Source: SAR324 cluster bacterium (GTDB taxonomy: Bacteria > SAR324 > NAC60-12). Taken from it: a DNA stretch of 64,000 nt. Position numbers and translations under genes: made by a program. Positions 47,132 through 56,252 of this stretch are shown here, one piece after another. The stretch is from the NCBI GenBank assembly GCA_015232315.1, contig JADFZZ010000004.1, positions 177,414 to 241,413 on the forward strand. Reading direction: 5' to 3'. The notes below the pieces were generated by a model. That model was not told the origin of the DNA and made no database searches. It saw only the letters and a list, made by a program, of their open reading frames with translations. Every line of letters starts with the position of its first letter. The first letter of the stretch is position 1.

Positions 47132-47318
47132 GATTTCCTGATGACTCAAAGGTTTTATTCGTTTCAATTGTAATAGCTCGCGCAAATTTCATGCACCCGG
47201 TTTCATGGTAGCAAAATTTGTATTTTCGATACTTGGATAATTTTGATAAATCCAGTTATTTTCCCATAACAAATTTAAGTCTCTTTGGTCAATACTCAAA
47301 GAACTTTGTCATGGCTGT

Positions 47319-47385
47319 GTGCCTGCCCCGGATCAGAGATAACCCACAGGCCCCTACAATTTGTGGCCAAAAACAGGATCAACCC
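47319..47385. repeat. Dispersed repeat, 'GGCCACAAATTGT' family, copy 4
   Basis: Same orientation as copy 1: GTGCCTGCCCCGGATCAG, then CCCCTACAATTTGTGGCC and AAAAACAGGATCAACCCC. It occupies part of the otherwise empty gap between the chemoreceptor and iscR genes. Confidence 0.65.
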
Positions 47386-47462
47386 CGAACTTTGAAATGG
47401 GCCCGATTATACAACAGAAATCATTGTTGCAAAAAAGTCTTTCTTTTCATTATTTATTAAAG

Positions 47463-47481
47463 TAGTACTGTAACGGTACTA
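47463..47481. promoter_or_regulatory. Probable IscR/Rrf2 operator
   Basis: A perfect dyad TAGTAC-TGTAACG-GTACTA centred 34 bases before the iscR start codon. It sits where an Rrf2-family autorepressor would bind. The sequence does not match the E. coli type 1 IscR site closely, so the assignment rests on symmetry and position. Confidence 0.6.
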
Positions 47482-47505
47482 TTAAATCATGACAAAGGAG
47501 GGGAT

Positions 47506-47907
47506 GTGCTGAAACTATCAAAAAAAGTGGATTATGCCATTATTTTACTCATTCACCTGGGGAAATCAGGCAATCCGGTGAGTGCTCAGGAAATTGCGGG
47601 GATGTATCAACTTCCCGGGCCCATGATTGCCAACATTCTGAAACAACTGGCATCCAATCAGATGATCCAGTCCAGAAGGGGACAACAGGGAGGATACCTT
47701 CTGAATAAACTACCTGAGGAAATCACACTGGTTGATGTCATTCAATCCATTGATGGCAATTTCAATCTGGTGGAATGCGCGGATGATGGCGGATGCAGAA
47801 TTTCCGGAAATTGTCCGACCAAAGGTCCTCTGGCGGCGTTGCATAACCAGTTGAAGCAGTTTATGGAAACCATTACACTGGCTTCAATGATTCAACAACA
47901 ATATTAG
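47506..47907 (+). CDS. iscR: Rrf2-family Fe-S regulator IscR
   Basis: 133 residues starting at GTG 47506 with AGGAGG upstream. N-terminal winged helix ([52 protein letters not shown]) and three Cys at residues 91, 97 and 103, the 6-6 spacing of the IscR [2Fe-2S] site. IscR senses cluster sufficiency and usually represses its own isc operon when loaded. It heads iscS-iscU-hscB-hscA here. Confidence 0.93.
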   Translation: MLKLSKKVDYAIILLIHLGKSGNPVSAQEIAGMYQLPGPMIANILKQLASNQMIQSRRGQQGGYLLNKLPEEITLVDVIQSIDGNFNLVECADDGGCRISGNCPTKGPLAALHNQLKQFMETITLASMIQQQY

Positions 47908-47927
47908 AACCCAATGGAGAATTACTC

Positions 47928-49142
47928 ATGAAATTTCCGATTTATCTTGATTACCAGGCCACCACTCCCGTTGATCCCCGGGTGCTTGAGGCCATGCTCC
48001 CGTATTTCACTGAAGTTTATGGCAATGCGGCCAGTAGAAATCATGCTTATGGCTGGAAGGCTGAAAAGATAGTTGAGGATGCGCGGGACAGCATTGGAAC
48101 CGCGATTGGAGCAACCGGGAAAGAAATGGTATTCACCAGCGGAGCCACAGAGTCGAACAATCTGGCAATTCTCGGCGTGGCCGATTTTTACAAAGACAAG
48201 GGCAGGCACATCATCACGGCTCCCACTGAACACAAGGCAGTGATTGATCCCTGCCAGTATCTGGAACAACAGGGTTATGAAATCACGTTTCTGAAAGTAG
48301 ACAAACAAGGTTGTATTGACCTCGATGAATTGCGTCAATCCATTCGTCCAGATACAATTCTGGTGTCCTTGATGGCGGCGAATAATGAAATTGGAACCAT
48401 TCACCCGCTTGAAGAGATCGGTGCCATTACCCGTGAAAAAGGCACGCTGTTCCATTGTGACGCGACTCAGGGTGTGGGGAAAATCCCGATGGATGTGAAC
48501 CGTATGAATATTGATCTTCTGTCCATGTCCGGCCACAAGATTTATGGCCCCAAAGGTATTGGTGCCTTGTATGTCCGCCGAAAAAAACCGCGCGTAAGAA
48601 TTTCACCCCTCATGTTTGGTGGTGGACATGAACGTGGAATGCGTTCAGGAACCTTGAATGTACCGGGAATCGTTGGACTGGCAAAGGCACTGGAATTATG
48701 TGTTCAGGAAATGGATTCTGAAACGGAACGACTCATCAGCTTGCGACAACGATTATATGACAAACTGGCCGCTGAACTGGATTATCTGTTCATCAATGGA
48801 CATCCAGTGGATCGTTTGCCGGGCAATCTCAACATCAGTTTTGCCTTTGTGGAAGGCGAAAGTCTGATCATGGGTATGAGTGACATTTGTGTTTCCTCTG
48901 GTTCAGCCTGCACCTCTGCCAGCCTGGAACCATCTTATGTCCTGAGGGCACTGGGGGTTGGCGATGATCTGGCGCATTCTTCCATTCGGTTTGGTATGGG
49001 ACGGTTCACTACCATGGAAGAAATTGATTACACCGCGACCAGGGTGATTGACGCGGTCAAACGTTTGCGGGAAATGTCCCCGTTGTACGAAATGGTTCTG
49101 GAAGGTGTTGATTTATCCACCGTTCAATGGAGTTCACATTAA
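47928..49142 (+). CDS. iscS: Cysteine desulfurase IscS
   Basis: 404 residues, the standard length. Pyridoxal-phosphate Lys in [19 protein letters not shown], His in [25 protein letters not shown] near the N-terminus, and the active-site Cys in [23 protein letters not shown]. It delivers sulfur from Cys to IscU and other acceptors such as ThiI. It follows iscR by 20 bases. Confidence 0.97.
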   Translation: MKFPIYLDYQATTPVDPRVLEAMLPYFTEVYGNAASRNHAYGWKAEKIVEDARDSIGTAIGATGKEMVFTSGATESNNLAILGVADFYKDKGRHIITAPTEHKAVIDPCQYLEQQGYEITFLKVDKQGCIDLDELRQSIRPDTILVSLMAANNEIGTIHPLEEIGAITREKGTLFHCDATQGVGKIPMDVNRMNIDLLSMSGHKIYGPKGIGALYVRRKKPRVRISPLMFGGGHERGMRSGTLNVPGIVGLAKALELCVQEMDSETERLISLRQRLYDKLAAELDYLFINGHPVDRLPGNLNISFAFVEGESLIMGMSDICVSSGSACTSASLEPSYVLRALGVGDDLAHSSIRFGMGRFTTMEEIDYTATRVIDAVKRLREMSPLYEMVLEGVDLSTVQWSSH

Positions 49143-49143
49143 C

Positions 49144-49290
49144 GTAGGGGCGACCCGCCGGTCGCCCTAAAACAGGCACAACAAAATGACCACATCAACG
49201 TAGGGGCGACCCGCCGGTCGCCCTGAAATTGGCACAACAAAATGACCGCATTAACGTAGGGGCGACCCGCCGGTCGCCCTGAAATTGGCA
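49144..49290. repeat. Three tandem hairpin repeats inside the isc operon, locus 3
   Basis: Hairpin cores GGGCGACC-CGCC-GGTCGCCC at 49148, 49204 and 49260 with a 56-base period and the spacer AAATTGGCACAACAAAATGA or close variants. They fill the whole 171-base gap between the iscS stop and the iscU ribosome binding site. Confidence 0.92.
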
Positions 49291-49313
49291 CAACAACATT
49301 TAAAGAGGTACCT

Positions 49314-49694
49314 ATGGCATACAGTGAAAAAGTAATTGATCATTATAACACACCCCAGAATGTTGGCTCCTTCGCCAAAACGGAAGAAGGGATCGGCACC
49401 GGACTTGTCGGGGCACCTGAATGTGGGGATGTCATGAAACTTCAGATCAAGGTGGAAAACAATGTGATCGTGGACGCAAAATTCAAAACATTTGGCTGCG
49501 GGTCCGCAATCGCCAGTTCCAGTCTTGCAACTGAATGGGTAAAAGGTAAAACACTGGACGAGGCCGCGGCTATTAAAAACACAGAAATTGTTGAGGAATT
49601 GTCGTTGCCACCTGTAAAAATCCACTGTTCGGTGCTGGCGGAAGATGCTATTAAGGCCGCAATTTCCGATTTTCGCAAACGAAGTGAATCCTGA
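49314..49694 (+). CDS. iscU: Fe-S cluster scaffold protein IscU
   Basis: 126 residues. Three cluster Cys in GAPECGDVM, KTFGCGSAIASSS and KIHCSVLAEDAI, with the Asp after the first Cys and the LPPVK motif recognised by HscA. Clusters are assembled here with sulfur from IscS. Ribosome binding site AAAGAGG. Followed 23 bases on by hscB. Confidence 0.97.
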   Translation: MAYSEKVIDHYNTPQNVGSFAKTEEGIGTGLVGAPECGDVMKLQIKVENNVIVDAKFKTFGCGSAIASSSLATEWVKGKTLDEAAAIKNTEIVEELSLPPVKIHCSVLAEDAIKAAISDFRKRSES

Positions 49695-49717
49695 TAACCA
49701 TCTGTCTTGGCCGTGCG

Positions 49718-50344
49718 ATGATTCATTCCGCTGAACCTGTCGTTTGTACAGGGTGCAAAAATACTTTGCTGTCGCCCCTGTACTGTTTTTCATGTTCGGT
49801 ATTCCAGCATTTGAGCTCGCGTCCCAACTATTACGCAATTTTTGGAATTCCTTACACCTATAATATCCGGCCCAAACAGTTGGAACTCATGTTCCATAAA
49901 CTGGCGACAGAATTGCATCCGGATTTTTATCTCACCGCGACTCCAGATGTTAAAAAACAGAGCGAAGAAGCCTCCGCCCTGCTGAATCGTGCCTATGAAA
50001 CCCTGCGATCTCCCGGAACAAGAGCCGCCTATCTGATGGGCTTGCTGGCACAGGATCAACATCTTGATGAAAAACAACTTCCAGAGGGCTTCCTAGAACA
50101 CATGTTTGAACTTCAGGAAAATCTGGATGAACAAATCGACAATGACAACAAACAAGCCATTGCTGAAATGAAAACTGACATAGAAACACAATGGCAAAAT
50201 CTGCTTAGCGAATATCCAACACTGTTCAGTGAACTTGAGCGGGAAAACCCCCTGGATCCCAAACAACTTCAAACCATTCAGACCCATTTAAACGCGGAAC
50301 GCTATCTCAAACGATTGCTGGAGCGTATCGCTCTTTACCTCTAA
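49718..50344 (+). CDS. hscB: J-domain co-chaperone HscB with N-terminal zinc-finger-like Cys pairs
   Basis: 208 residues. The J-domain is about residues 37-110 (YYAIFGIPYTYNI, LHPDFY with the HPD motif) and the C-terminal HscB oligomerisation helices follow. The N-terminal 30 residues add two CxxC pairs (VVCTGCKN and YCFSCSVF), as in eukaryotic HSC20 and unlike E. coli HscB. It brings IscU to HscA and stimulates its ATPase. The ATG lies just past the iscU stop. Confidence 0.9.
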   Translation: MIHSAEPVVCTGCKNTLLSPLYCFSCSVFQHLSSRPNYYAIFGIPYTYNIRPKQLELMFHKLATELHPDFYLTATPDVKKQSEEASALLNRAYETLRSPGTRAAYLMGLLAQDQHLDEKQLPEGFLEHMFELQENLDEQIDNDNKQAIAEMKTDIETQWQNLLSEYPTLFSELERENPLDPKQLQTIQTHLNAERYLKRLLERIALYL

Positions 50345-50375
50345 CCTCAGATTCACCTCTCAACGGTATCGTTTC

Positions 50376-52214
50376 ATGGAAGAACGGATTATAGGCATTG
50401 ATTTAGGCACCACCAACAGTTTATCTGCCACCGTGTTTGAAGATGGCCCTGAAGTGATTTGTCTGGATCAGGAAAATCCCATCACGCCGTCCTTGTTATG
50501 TCATGATGGTGAAAAATGGATTGTGGGTGAAGAGGCCAAGCCTTATCGGTTCTCCAATCCTGAGTCTACGGTTTACTCGGTAAAACGCCTTATGGGCCGT
50601 GATATTTCAGAGGTTGAAGCAGAATTGGAACAACTCCCGTATCAGGTGGTTGCCGCACAACGGAAACTGGTCAAGGTACGCTTGGGTCAGCGGGAATTCA
50701 CGCCGCAGGAAGTGTCTGCCGAGATTCTTAAAAAAGTAAAACAGCGTGCAGAACAAGCCTTGGGCCAAACGGTGACCAAAGCAGTCATCACGGTTCCGGC
50801 CTATTTTGATGACGCTCAACGCCAGGCAACCCGGGATGCCGCAAAAATTGCCGGACTGGATGCTGTTCGAATCATCAATGAACCCACTGCCGCGGCCATC
50901 GCTTATGGGCTGGATGAAAAAAAAGAAGGCATTGTCGTGGTTTATGACCTGGGAGGGGGCACATTTGATGTTTCTGTACTCAGTCTGACCGGGAAACTGT
51001 TTAAAGTCGTATCCACGCATGGTGATACTCGCTTGGGCGGTGATGATTTTGACCAGGCCCTGACAGGTTATTTTCATAAAAAAATTCTTGAGAAATATCC
51101 TGACATATCCCTGGTGGATTCTTTTGCCCGCCAGACACTCAAGGATGCTGCTGAAACCATAAAATTCCGACTGAGCACCCAACCTGAAACCACGTATCAC
51201 ATTGACTTGGCTGACCGGAAAATTCATTTGGATGGCACCATCACTGTCGAAGAATTCAATGCGATGATTGACCCCTGGATTCAAAAAACCATCCTGAGTT
51301 GCGGACACGCCCTTCGAAACGCGGGTATTTCCGTGGCGGAAGTGGATGATATCGTCATGGTCGGTGGCTCAACCGTGATTCCGTATGTGCGCAAAAAAGT
51401 CACCGAATTTTTTGGTAAAAAACTGCATGTCGCCATTGATCCGTACAAGGTGGTCGCCATTGGGGCCGGCATCCAGGGACATCTTCTGGCTGGCGGACGA
51501 CGTGATTTTCTGCTGCTGGATGTCATTCCCCTGTCTCTCGGAATTGAAACCCTCGGTGGTACCTTCAGCAAACTCATCATGCAGAACACCACGATCCCCA
51601 CACAAGCCAGTGAAATGTTCACGACCCATGTGGACAACCAAACCGCGATCGACATCAATATCTATCAGGGCGAGCGGGAGCTGGTGAGTGATTGTCGCTA
51701 TCTGGGGCAATTCAAATTGAGGGGAATTCCACCGATGCCGGGCGGATTGCCGTTGATGGAAGTGACCTTCAAGGTAGATGCCAATGGAATTCTGACTGTT
51801 TCAGCCCTGGAAAAACGCAGTGGCCAACAGACTGAAATTGAAATCATTCCGTTTCATGGTCTCACACGCCGGGAAATTGACAAAATCATGGAGGATTCCT
51901 TTGAGCATGCCATGGAGGACTTTAAAAACCGGCAGTTGATTGAATTTCGTCAAACGGTAGACCGGGTTCTTGGTGGAATCCGGAAATTCTGGGACCTGGC
52001 CGAAAAAACCTTGTCACCTGAGAGACTGGAAGCCATTCGCCAACAGATGGATGTGGTTCTAACTGCCGCCAAAGGTGAGGATCCACAATATCTCAAACAG
52101 GAAATGGATCGATTGGGTGAATACACACGGGTTCTGGCAGACACAGCCATTGGACAGCAGGTTCTGAGAGAATTGAAAAAAGCTGACGAATTGCCATCCC
52201 CCGCAAATGAGTGA
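50376..52214 (+). CDS. hscA: Hsp70-type chaperone HscA
   Basis: 612 residues, close to E. coli HscA (616) and shorter than DnaK. ATPase signatures [26 protein letters not shown] and [16 protein letters not shown]; substrate-binding domain [14 protein letters not shown] with a short lid. The operon position after hscB supports HscA rather than DnaK. It recognises IscU and drives cluster transfer. No iscA, fdx or iscX follows within the window. Confidence 0.95.
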   Translation: MEERIIGIDLGTTNSLSATVFEDGPEVICLDQENPITPSLLCHDGEKWIVGEEAKPYRFSNPESTVYSVKRLMGRDISEVEAELEQLPYQVVAAQRKLVKVRLGQREFTPQEVSAEILKKVKQRAEQALGQTVTKAVITVPAYFDDAQRQATRDAAKIAGLDAVRIINEPTAAAIAYGLDEKKEGIVVVYDLGGGTFDVSVLSLTGKLFKVVSTHGDTRLGGDDFDQALTGYFHKKILEKYPDISLVDSFARQTLKDAAETIKFRLSTQPETTYHIDLADRKIHLDGTITVEEFNAMIDPWIQKTILSCGHALRNAGISVAEVDDIVMVGGSTVIPYVRKKVTEFFGKKLHVAIDPYKVVAIGAGIQGHLLAGGRRDFLLLDVIPLSLGIETLGGTFSKLIMQNTTIPTQASEMFTTHVDNQTAIDINIYQGERELVSDCRYLGQFKLRGIPPMPGGLPLMEVTFKVDANGILTVSALEKRSGQQTEIEIIPFHGLTRREIDKIMEDSFEHAMEDFKNRQLIEFRQTVDRVLGGIRKFWDLAEKTLSPERLEAIRQQMDVVLTAAKGEDPQYLKQEMDRLGEYTRVLADTAIGQQVLRELKKADELPSPANE

Positions 52215-52279
52215 TCCTTCCTGACAGAATTCCACAGTTTTCCATCAAACCTCTTCGATCCCTCAGGGACGGCAAAAGA

Positions 52280-52466
52280 ATAAGTTGTAAAAGTTTGCTC
52301 CTACGTCCCGTGGGGCACGCTATCCCTCAGGCGAAGCTCTGCTTCGCACCCACCTCCGGTGGGTCATGGAACGGTTACGAACGGGACGTTCGTAACCAGA
52401 AAGTTTTCTCTGTTATTTTTTGAACGTTCCTAAGGGAAGTAGGGCGAGCAAACTTTTACAACTTAT
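52280..52466. mobile_element. 187-bp MITE-like element with perfect 21-bp terminal inverted repeats
   Basis: Ends begin ATAAGTTGTAAAAG...GCTC and finish GAGC...CTTTTACAACTTAT, perfectly complementary over 21 bases. The interior is highly structured: GCGAAGC-tct-GCTTCGC, CCCACC-tcc-GGTGGG and GGTTACGAAC-gggac-GTTCGTAACC. No coding capacity. A truncated relative lies at 12787-12870. Confidence 0.88.
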
Positions 52467-52742
52467 GTTATTTCGTTCCTAAATATTTGAAAATTTGGTG
52501 AATTTTAAAATTGTTGTTTAAGATTCAATTTTTTATTTGACCAAATGAAAGGGGAACTGTTATTGCCCATAGTGATTGCGTTTCTTTTTCTGCAATTAAT
52601 CCTGAAAATGAATCGTAACAACAGATGTGCCATTTTCCAAAATAATTAAATGATTAATACTTGTGCTTAATGGGGTTGAATGACTAATGTCGCTACAGAA
52701 TTCAATTCTGGATACTGGCAAAACATTCTGGGGAGTCAGCTT

Positions 52743-53102
52743 ATGCGTGTGCTCGTGATAGACGATGAGCAGATCATTAGAAACATGTTGAGTGCCTATT
52801 TGACGAAACAGGGGTATGAAGTTCAAACCGCTGAAAACGGTGAAGAAGGCACCACCATTTTTTATCAGGATCCGAATCTGTTCAACCTGATCATCACAGA
52901 TCTTCAAATGCCTAAAATGAACGGAATAGAATTTTTAACCAAAATCCGGGGTGATGGCTATAACACTCCGGCCGTAGTTGTCACAGGTCATTTGCATCTG
53001 GCGGAATCCGAAGAAATCAATGCTTTGCAGGTGATGCAACTCGTGAATAAACCATTCAAACTGTCGCTTATCAAAAGCCTGATTGATAAACTCCCGCATT
53101 GA
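52743..53102 (+). CDS. Single-domain response regulator (CheY-like)
   Basis: 119 residues from ATG 52743 (GGGGAG upstream); the longer frame from 52680 adds residues without family support. A receiver only: RVLVIDDEQIIR with the acidic pair, phospho-Asp in LIITDLQMPKMNG, Thr/Ser switch VVVTGH, and Lys in LVNKPFK. It could serve either chemosensory kinase or the orphan kinase at 13178. No output domain. Confidence 0.9.
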   Translation: MRVLVIDDEQIIRNMLSAYLTKQGYEVQTAENGEEGTTIFYQDPNLFNLIITDLQMPKMNGIEFLTKIRGDGYNTPAVVVTGHLHLAESEEINALQVMQLVNKPFKLSLIKSLIDKLPH

Positions 53103-53185
53103 ATCTTTATCGGGCCAATCTTCTGTATTAGGCCTGTTTCATTCCACATGGCAGTTATACCTTCCACGGGTGAATACTTTATTTT

Positions 53186-53254
53186 TGTCGTTCTGAACAA
53201 AATGGAGGATCTCTTGCCACTGTATAAGATTCTATGTGTTGCTCAGAATGACAA
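53186..53254. repeat. Inverted repeat with TTCTGA/TCAGAA arms
   Basis: TGTCGTTCTGAAC on the left pairs with GCTCAGAATGACA on the right, 45 bases apart, a common type of intergenic repeat. It lies just upstream of the lipoprotein gene; the long frame from 53236 starts inside it and is rejected as start. Confidence 0.6.
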
Positions 53255-53304
53255 AATCCCGGAGTCTAACCGTTTTCTCAGCCTCTCCATCAACTATCAG
53301 TGAT

Positions 53305-53988
53305 ATGCGTGCTTACAAGCATTTGCCCTGTGTCGGTGTTGTTTTGTTGTGGTGTCTGACAGCGGGATGCACCATTCGTCCGGATTTTCCGGTGAATCTC
53401 CGTCAATCCGTCCCTGTTAGCGCTGTGCATGTCCAGTCTGAAGATCTTTATCTGGAAGAGGTTCTGTGTCAGCAACTCAAAACGTCATGGTCCGAAGCGA
53501 CAATAACCTGTGGAAAAATCAATGTTACCGATGTGACAACAACGCTACAGGTATCCGCAACCCTGCATGAGTCTTCAATAGATTTTTGGCGCAATACGCA
53601 GTTCTCGCTTCTGTCCCTGTGTTCCGTGCTACTGGTGACAAGCAGTGCTGGAGTGGACTATCAATGGACGATCAAACAGCCTGAAAAAACGCCGGAAACA
53701 TGGCAATCAGAAAGTTTTGGGCGAATCGGCATCTGGGGCATGCAGATCCCTGTCATGGGCGTTCTGGGCACGATGATAGGCAGTGTCCTGAATTATGATA
53801 AACTCCCTGAAAGCCTTCAGGAACAATGCCGTATAGACAATCAAATTCCCTCCAGTGCCAACTATTCCTGCGAGGCCTACCGTCGTTTTTTTGAGGACAG
53901 CCTTAGCCGGAGTTGGCCCGAAATGCTTCTGCAACTCCAATCCCATGTTTCAGGGATGAGGCAACGCACTGTTGCGGTGACAGAATAG
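53305..53988 (+). CDS. Hypothetical probable lipoprotein
   Basis: About 227 residues from ATG 53305. N-terminal export signal MRAYKHLPCVGVVLLWCLTAGC with a lipobox-like LTAGC, so probably lipid-anchored. The rest is not recognised; a central hydrophobic part (FSLLSLCSVLLVTSSAGV) and a second (IGIWGMQIPVMGVLGTMIGSVL) may be membrane-associated. No ribosome binding site is obvious. Alternative start: 53236. Confidence 0.55.
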   Translation: MRAYKHLPCVGVVLLWCLTAGCTIRPDFPVNLRQSVPVSAVHVQSEDLYLEEVLCQQLKTSWSEATITCGKINVTDVTTTLQVSATLHESSIDFWRNTQFSLLSLCSVLLVTSSAGVDYQWTIKQPEKTPETWQSESFGRIGIWGMQIPVMGVLGTMIGSVLNYDKLPESLQEQCRIDNQIPSSANYSCEAYRRFFEDSLSRSWPEMLLQLQSHVSGMRQRTVAVTE

Positions 53989-54128
53989 AAAATCACCACT
54001 TGAAGGACACTCCCGTTGTCCACAGAAGGATGGATTCACTGCGAATAAACTTTCAAAATGTCTATAAATCTTTATGAATATCCCACAAATTTTTACTCTT
54101 TTCCCCCGTTGATGACCATGAGGACTAT

Positions 54129-54767
54129 ATGCGAAAACCTGTCAAAATAGGAATTGGAGGTCCGGTAGGATCTGGAAAAACAGCGTTGCTGGATCGCTTG
54201 TGCAAGGCCATGAGGAATCACTATGATCTGGGAGTGATCACCAATGATATTTTTACCCGGGAAGACATGGAATTTCTGATTCGAAGTCAGGCCCTCACAC
54301 CCGATCGGATTTTGGGCGTGGAAACCGGCGGATGCCCGCATACCGCTATCCGGGAAGACGCATCCCTCAATTTTGACGCAATCGAGAATTTGCTGGAACG
54401 GTTCCCGGATGTGGAAATCGTTTTTGTGGAAAGTGGTGGTGACAATCTGGCCGCAAGTTTCAGTCCTGAACTGGTCGATGCCTCCATTTATGTGATTGAT
54501 GTCGCTGGTGGCGACAAGGTTCCACGGAAAGGTGGACCGGGAGTGACCCGTTCTGATTTGTTGATTATCAATAAAATTGATCTGGCACCCTATGTCGGTG
54601 CGGATCTGGGGGTGATGGATCGGGACGCAAAAAAAATGAGAGGCGACAAACCCTTTATTTTTACCAATCTGAAAACCAGACAGGGGTTGGCTCAGGTCAT
54701 TGAATGGATTCAGCGGGAACTGCTGTTTGAAACGTCACCACGAAAAGTGGATCTGGATTTTTCATGA
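54129..54767 (+). CDS. ureG: Urease accessory GTPase UreG
   Basis: 212 residues. P-loop [16 protein letters not shown], nickel-binding [10 protein letters not shown] (Cys-Pro-His), [35 protein letters not shown] and [13 protein letters not shown]. UreG hydrolyses GTP to insert nickel into urease, with UreD and UreF. Ribosome binding site GAGG. It overlaps ureD by 4 bases. No urease subunits are in the window. Confidence 0.95.
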   Translation: MRKPVKIGIGGPVGSGKTALLDRLCKAMRNHYDLGVITNDIFTREDMEFLIRSQALTPDRILGVETGGCPHTAIREDASLNFDAIENLLERFPDVEIVFVESGGDNLAASFSPELVDASIYVIDVAGGDKVPRKGGPGVTRSDLLIINKIDLAPYVGADLGVMDRDAKKMRGDKPFIFTNLKTRQGLAQVIEWIQRELLFETSPRKVDLDFS

Positions 54768-55603
54768 CAATCGGGTCCATGAAAGCTTCATCAGAGGACC
54801 GACAGTTGGATCTGGTGTTTGGGATAAGTTCCGGAAAAACAGTTCTCAAACATGCGTTTTGCGCGATTCCCTACAAAATCACCCGGATCTATCATGAGCC
54901 GCTATCGAATTTGGCACAGTTGATTCTGATGAGTCCAACGCCGGGAATTTTCGGGGGCGATATCACCCGACTCAGGATTCATGTGGAATCAGGCGCCGCG
55001 GTTCAGATACTGACGCAAGGCGCGACCAAACTTCACGCCAAAGACAACATGAAAGCCTTTCAGCATATTGAAATCACGGTGGAGGCAGATGCTGAATTCC
55101 ATTGGTGCGGAGAACCGTTGATTCCCTTCAGGAATGCGGATTTGACACAAACATGGGATATTCATGTGGCTTCAACAGGCCGTTATTTTCATTGGGACAG
55201 TTTCACGTCCGGTAGAATTCAGCATGGTGAAACCTGGCAATTCAAGCATTTCACAAATGAACTAAAACTCTTCAGAAACAACGAACTGATCTATCTGGAT
55301 CGATACCGGATTCAACCTCTCGAACAGACCCTGGTTGATTCATTTTTCAGCAAAAACTATCATTATTTTGGTTCCCTGCTGATCCAGCATCCGGGAATCC
55401 ATGAAATTCTCAAAACCCTGCATGAGGAAATTCCACAACTGACGGATATCACAACAGGCATTGATTCGCCTGAAAAAAATCTTCTCACAGGAAGGTGTGT
55501 TGCCCGGGGTGGGACCAATTTCAAGAAATTGCAGAAATTTCTTTTGAGTCAGTCATGGACTCTCCTGAACAACACCCCCTATCCATCATCCCGTATTTTG
55601 TAA
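54764..55603 (+). CDS. ureD: Urease accessory protein UreD (UreH)
   Basis: 279 residues. Family blocks: [90 protein letters not shown] and [13 protein letters not shown]. It is the scaffold that binds apo-urease. The ATG overlaps the ureG stop (ATGA), so the two are coupled. It normally lies with ureABCEF; here the pair stands alone with empty flanks. Confidence 0.92.
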   Translation: MTIGSMKASSEDRQLDLVFGISSGKTVLKHAFCAIPYKITRIYHEPLSNLAQLILMSPTPGIFGGDITRLRIHVESGAAVQILTQGATKLHAKDNMKAFQHIEITVEADAEFHWCGEPLIPFRNADLTQTWDIHVASTGRYFHWDSFTSGRIQHGETWQFKHFTNELKLFRNNELIYLDRYRIQPLEQTLVDSFFSKNYHYFGSLLIQHPGIHEILKTLHEEIPQLTDITTGIDSPEKNLLTGRCVARGGTNFKKLQKFLLSQSWTLLNNTPYPSSRIL

Positions 55604-56252
55604 ATAAGGCGAATCAGCGAAAGAGAGACCTTCTATGAACTCCTAACCCAACATAGCAGGAACCAAAAAGGTAAATAAACACTCGAGTTAAATCGCTAAA
55701 GAGTAGAACGAGTGCTTTCAGCCTCAAGAACGATCATATCATTGTCATCACCCGGGGTGAAATTATTATTTTCATGATCGGTAATGTGACACCGTCATCT
55801 TTTTTAAATTACATGGTTGTATAATCAAATTCTTGTGTTATGCTCCACCCACTTCAGTAAGCAGAAGTCTTCTGGATAGAGACTGATCATTCAGCAAATC
55901 AAACAGTATTTCGATTTGCAAGAGTTTAGCAAAGCTTCCTTCGAGGGAATTGGAGAAGTAAATCAAACTTAAGACAAGATAGTCATTTTTCGGTACTCCC
56001 ACCACCTGTTGTAATCAACAGTTAGCTTTCTGCATCTAAATGCCACTTTATCTCAGCCACCGTTTCTAAAATGAACCGGCAGGGTTGAGCGACCACTCGC
56101 TTGCAATCAAAATTCCCCTTGCGATCGGCAGTCTGTCATGTCTGACCCGTACTATGCGTTCATTGCGCAAGGACTGGAAGTCAGCAATTGACACAGACTA
56201 AAGGTCACTTTCCTAAATTGCCGCATTATGCGGTTTCAATGAGACCATTACT
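55604..56252. other. 649-bp gene-free region upstream of rhlE
   Basis: No protein gene is supported. The part nearest rhlE contains the palindrome CCGCAT-t-ATGCGG (56221-56233) and the imperfect GGTTTCA-at-GAGACC just before the start codon. A long leader would be typical for DEAD-box helicase genes that are regulated after transcription, but no known RNA motif was recognised. Confidence 0.4.
56221..56233. promoter_or_regulatory. Leader palindrome before rhlE
   Basis: CCGCAT-t-ATGCGG, 20 bases before the ATG, close enough to the start codon to mask initiation if folded. Regulatory role is inference. Confidence 0.35.

Noticed and set aside
50607-51308. Long antisense frame within hscA
   Set aside because: Inside a clear Hsp70 coding sequence on the other strand, with no homology features.
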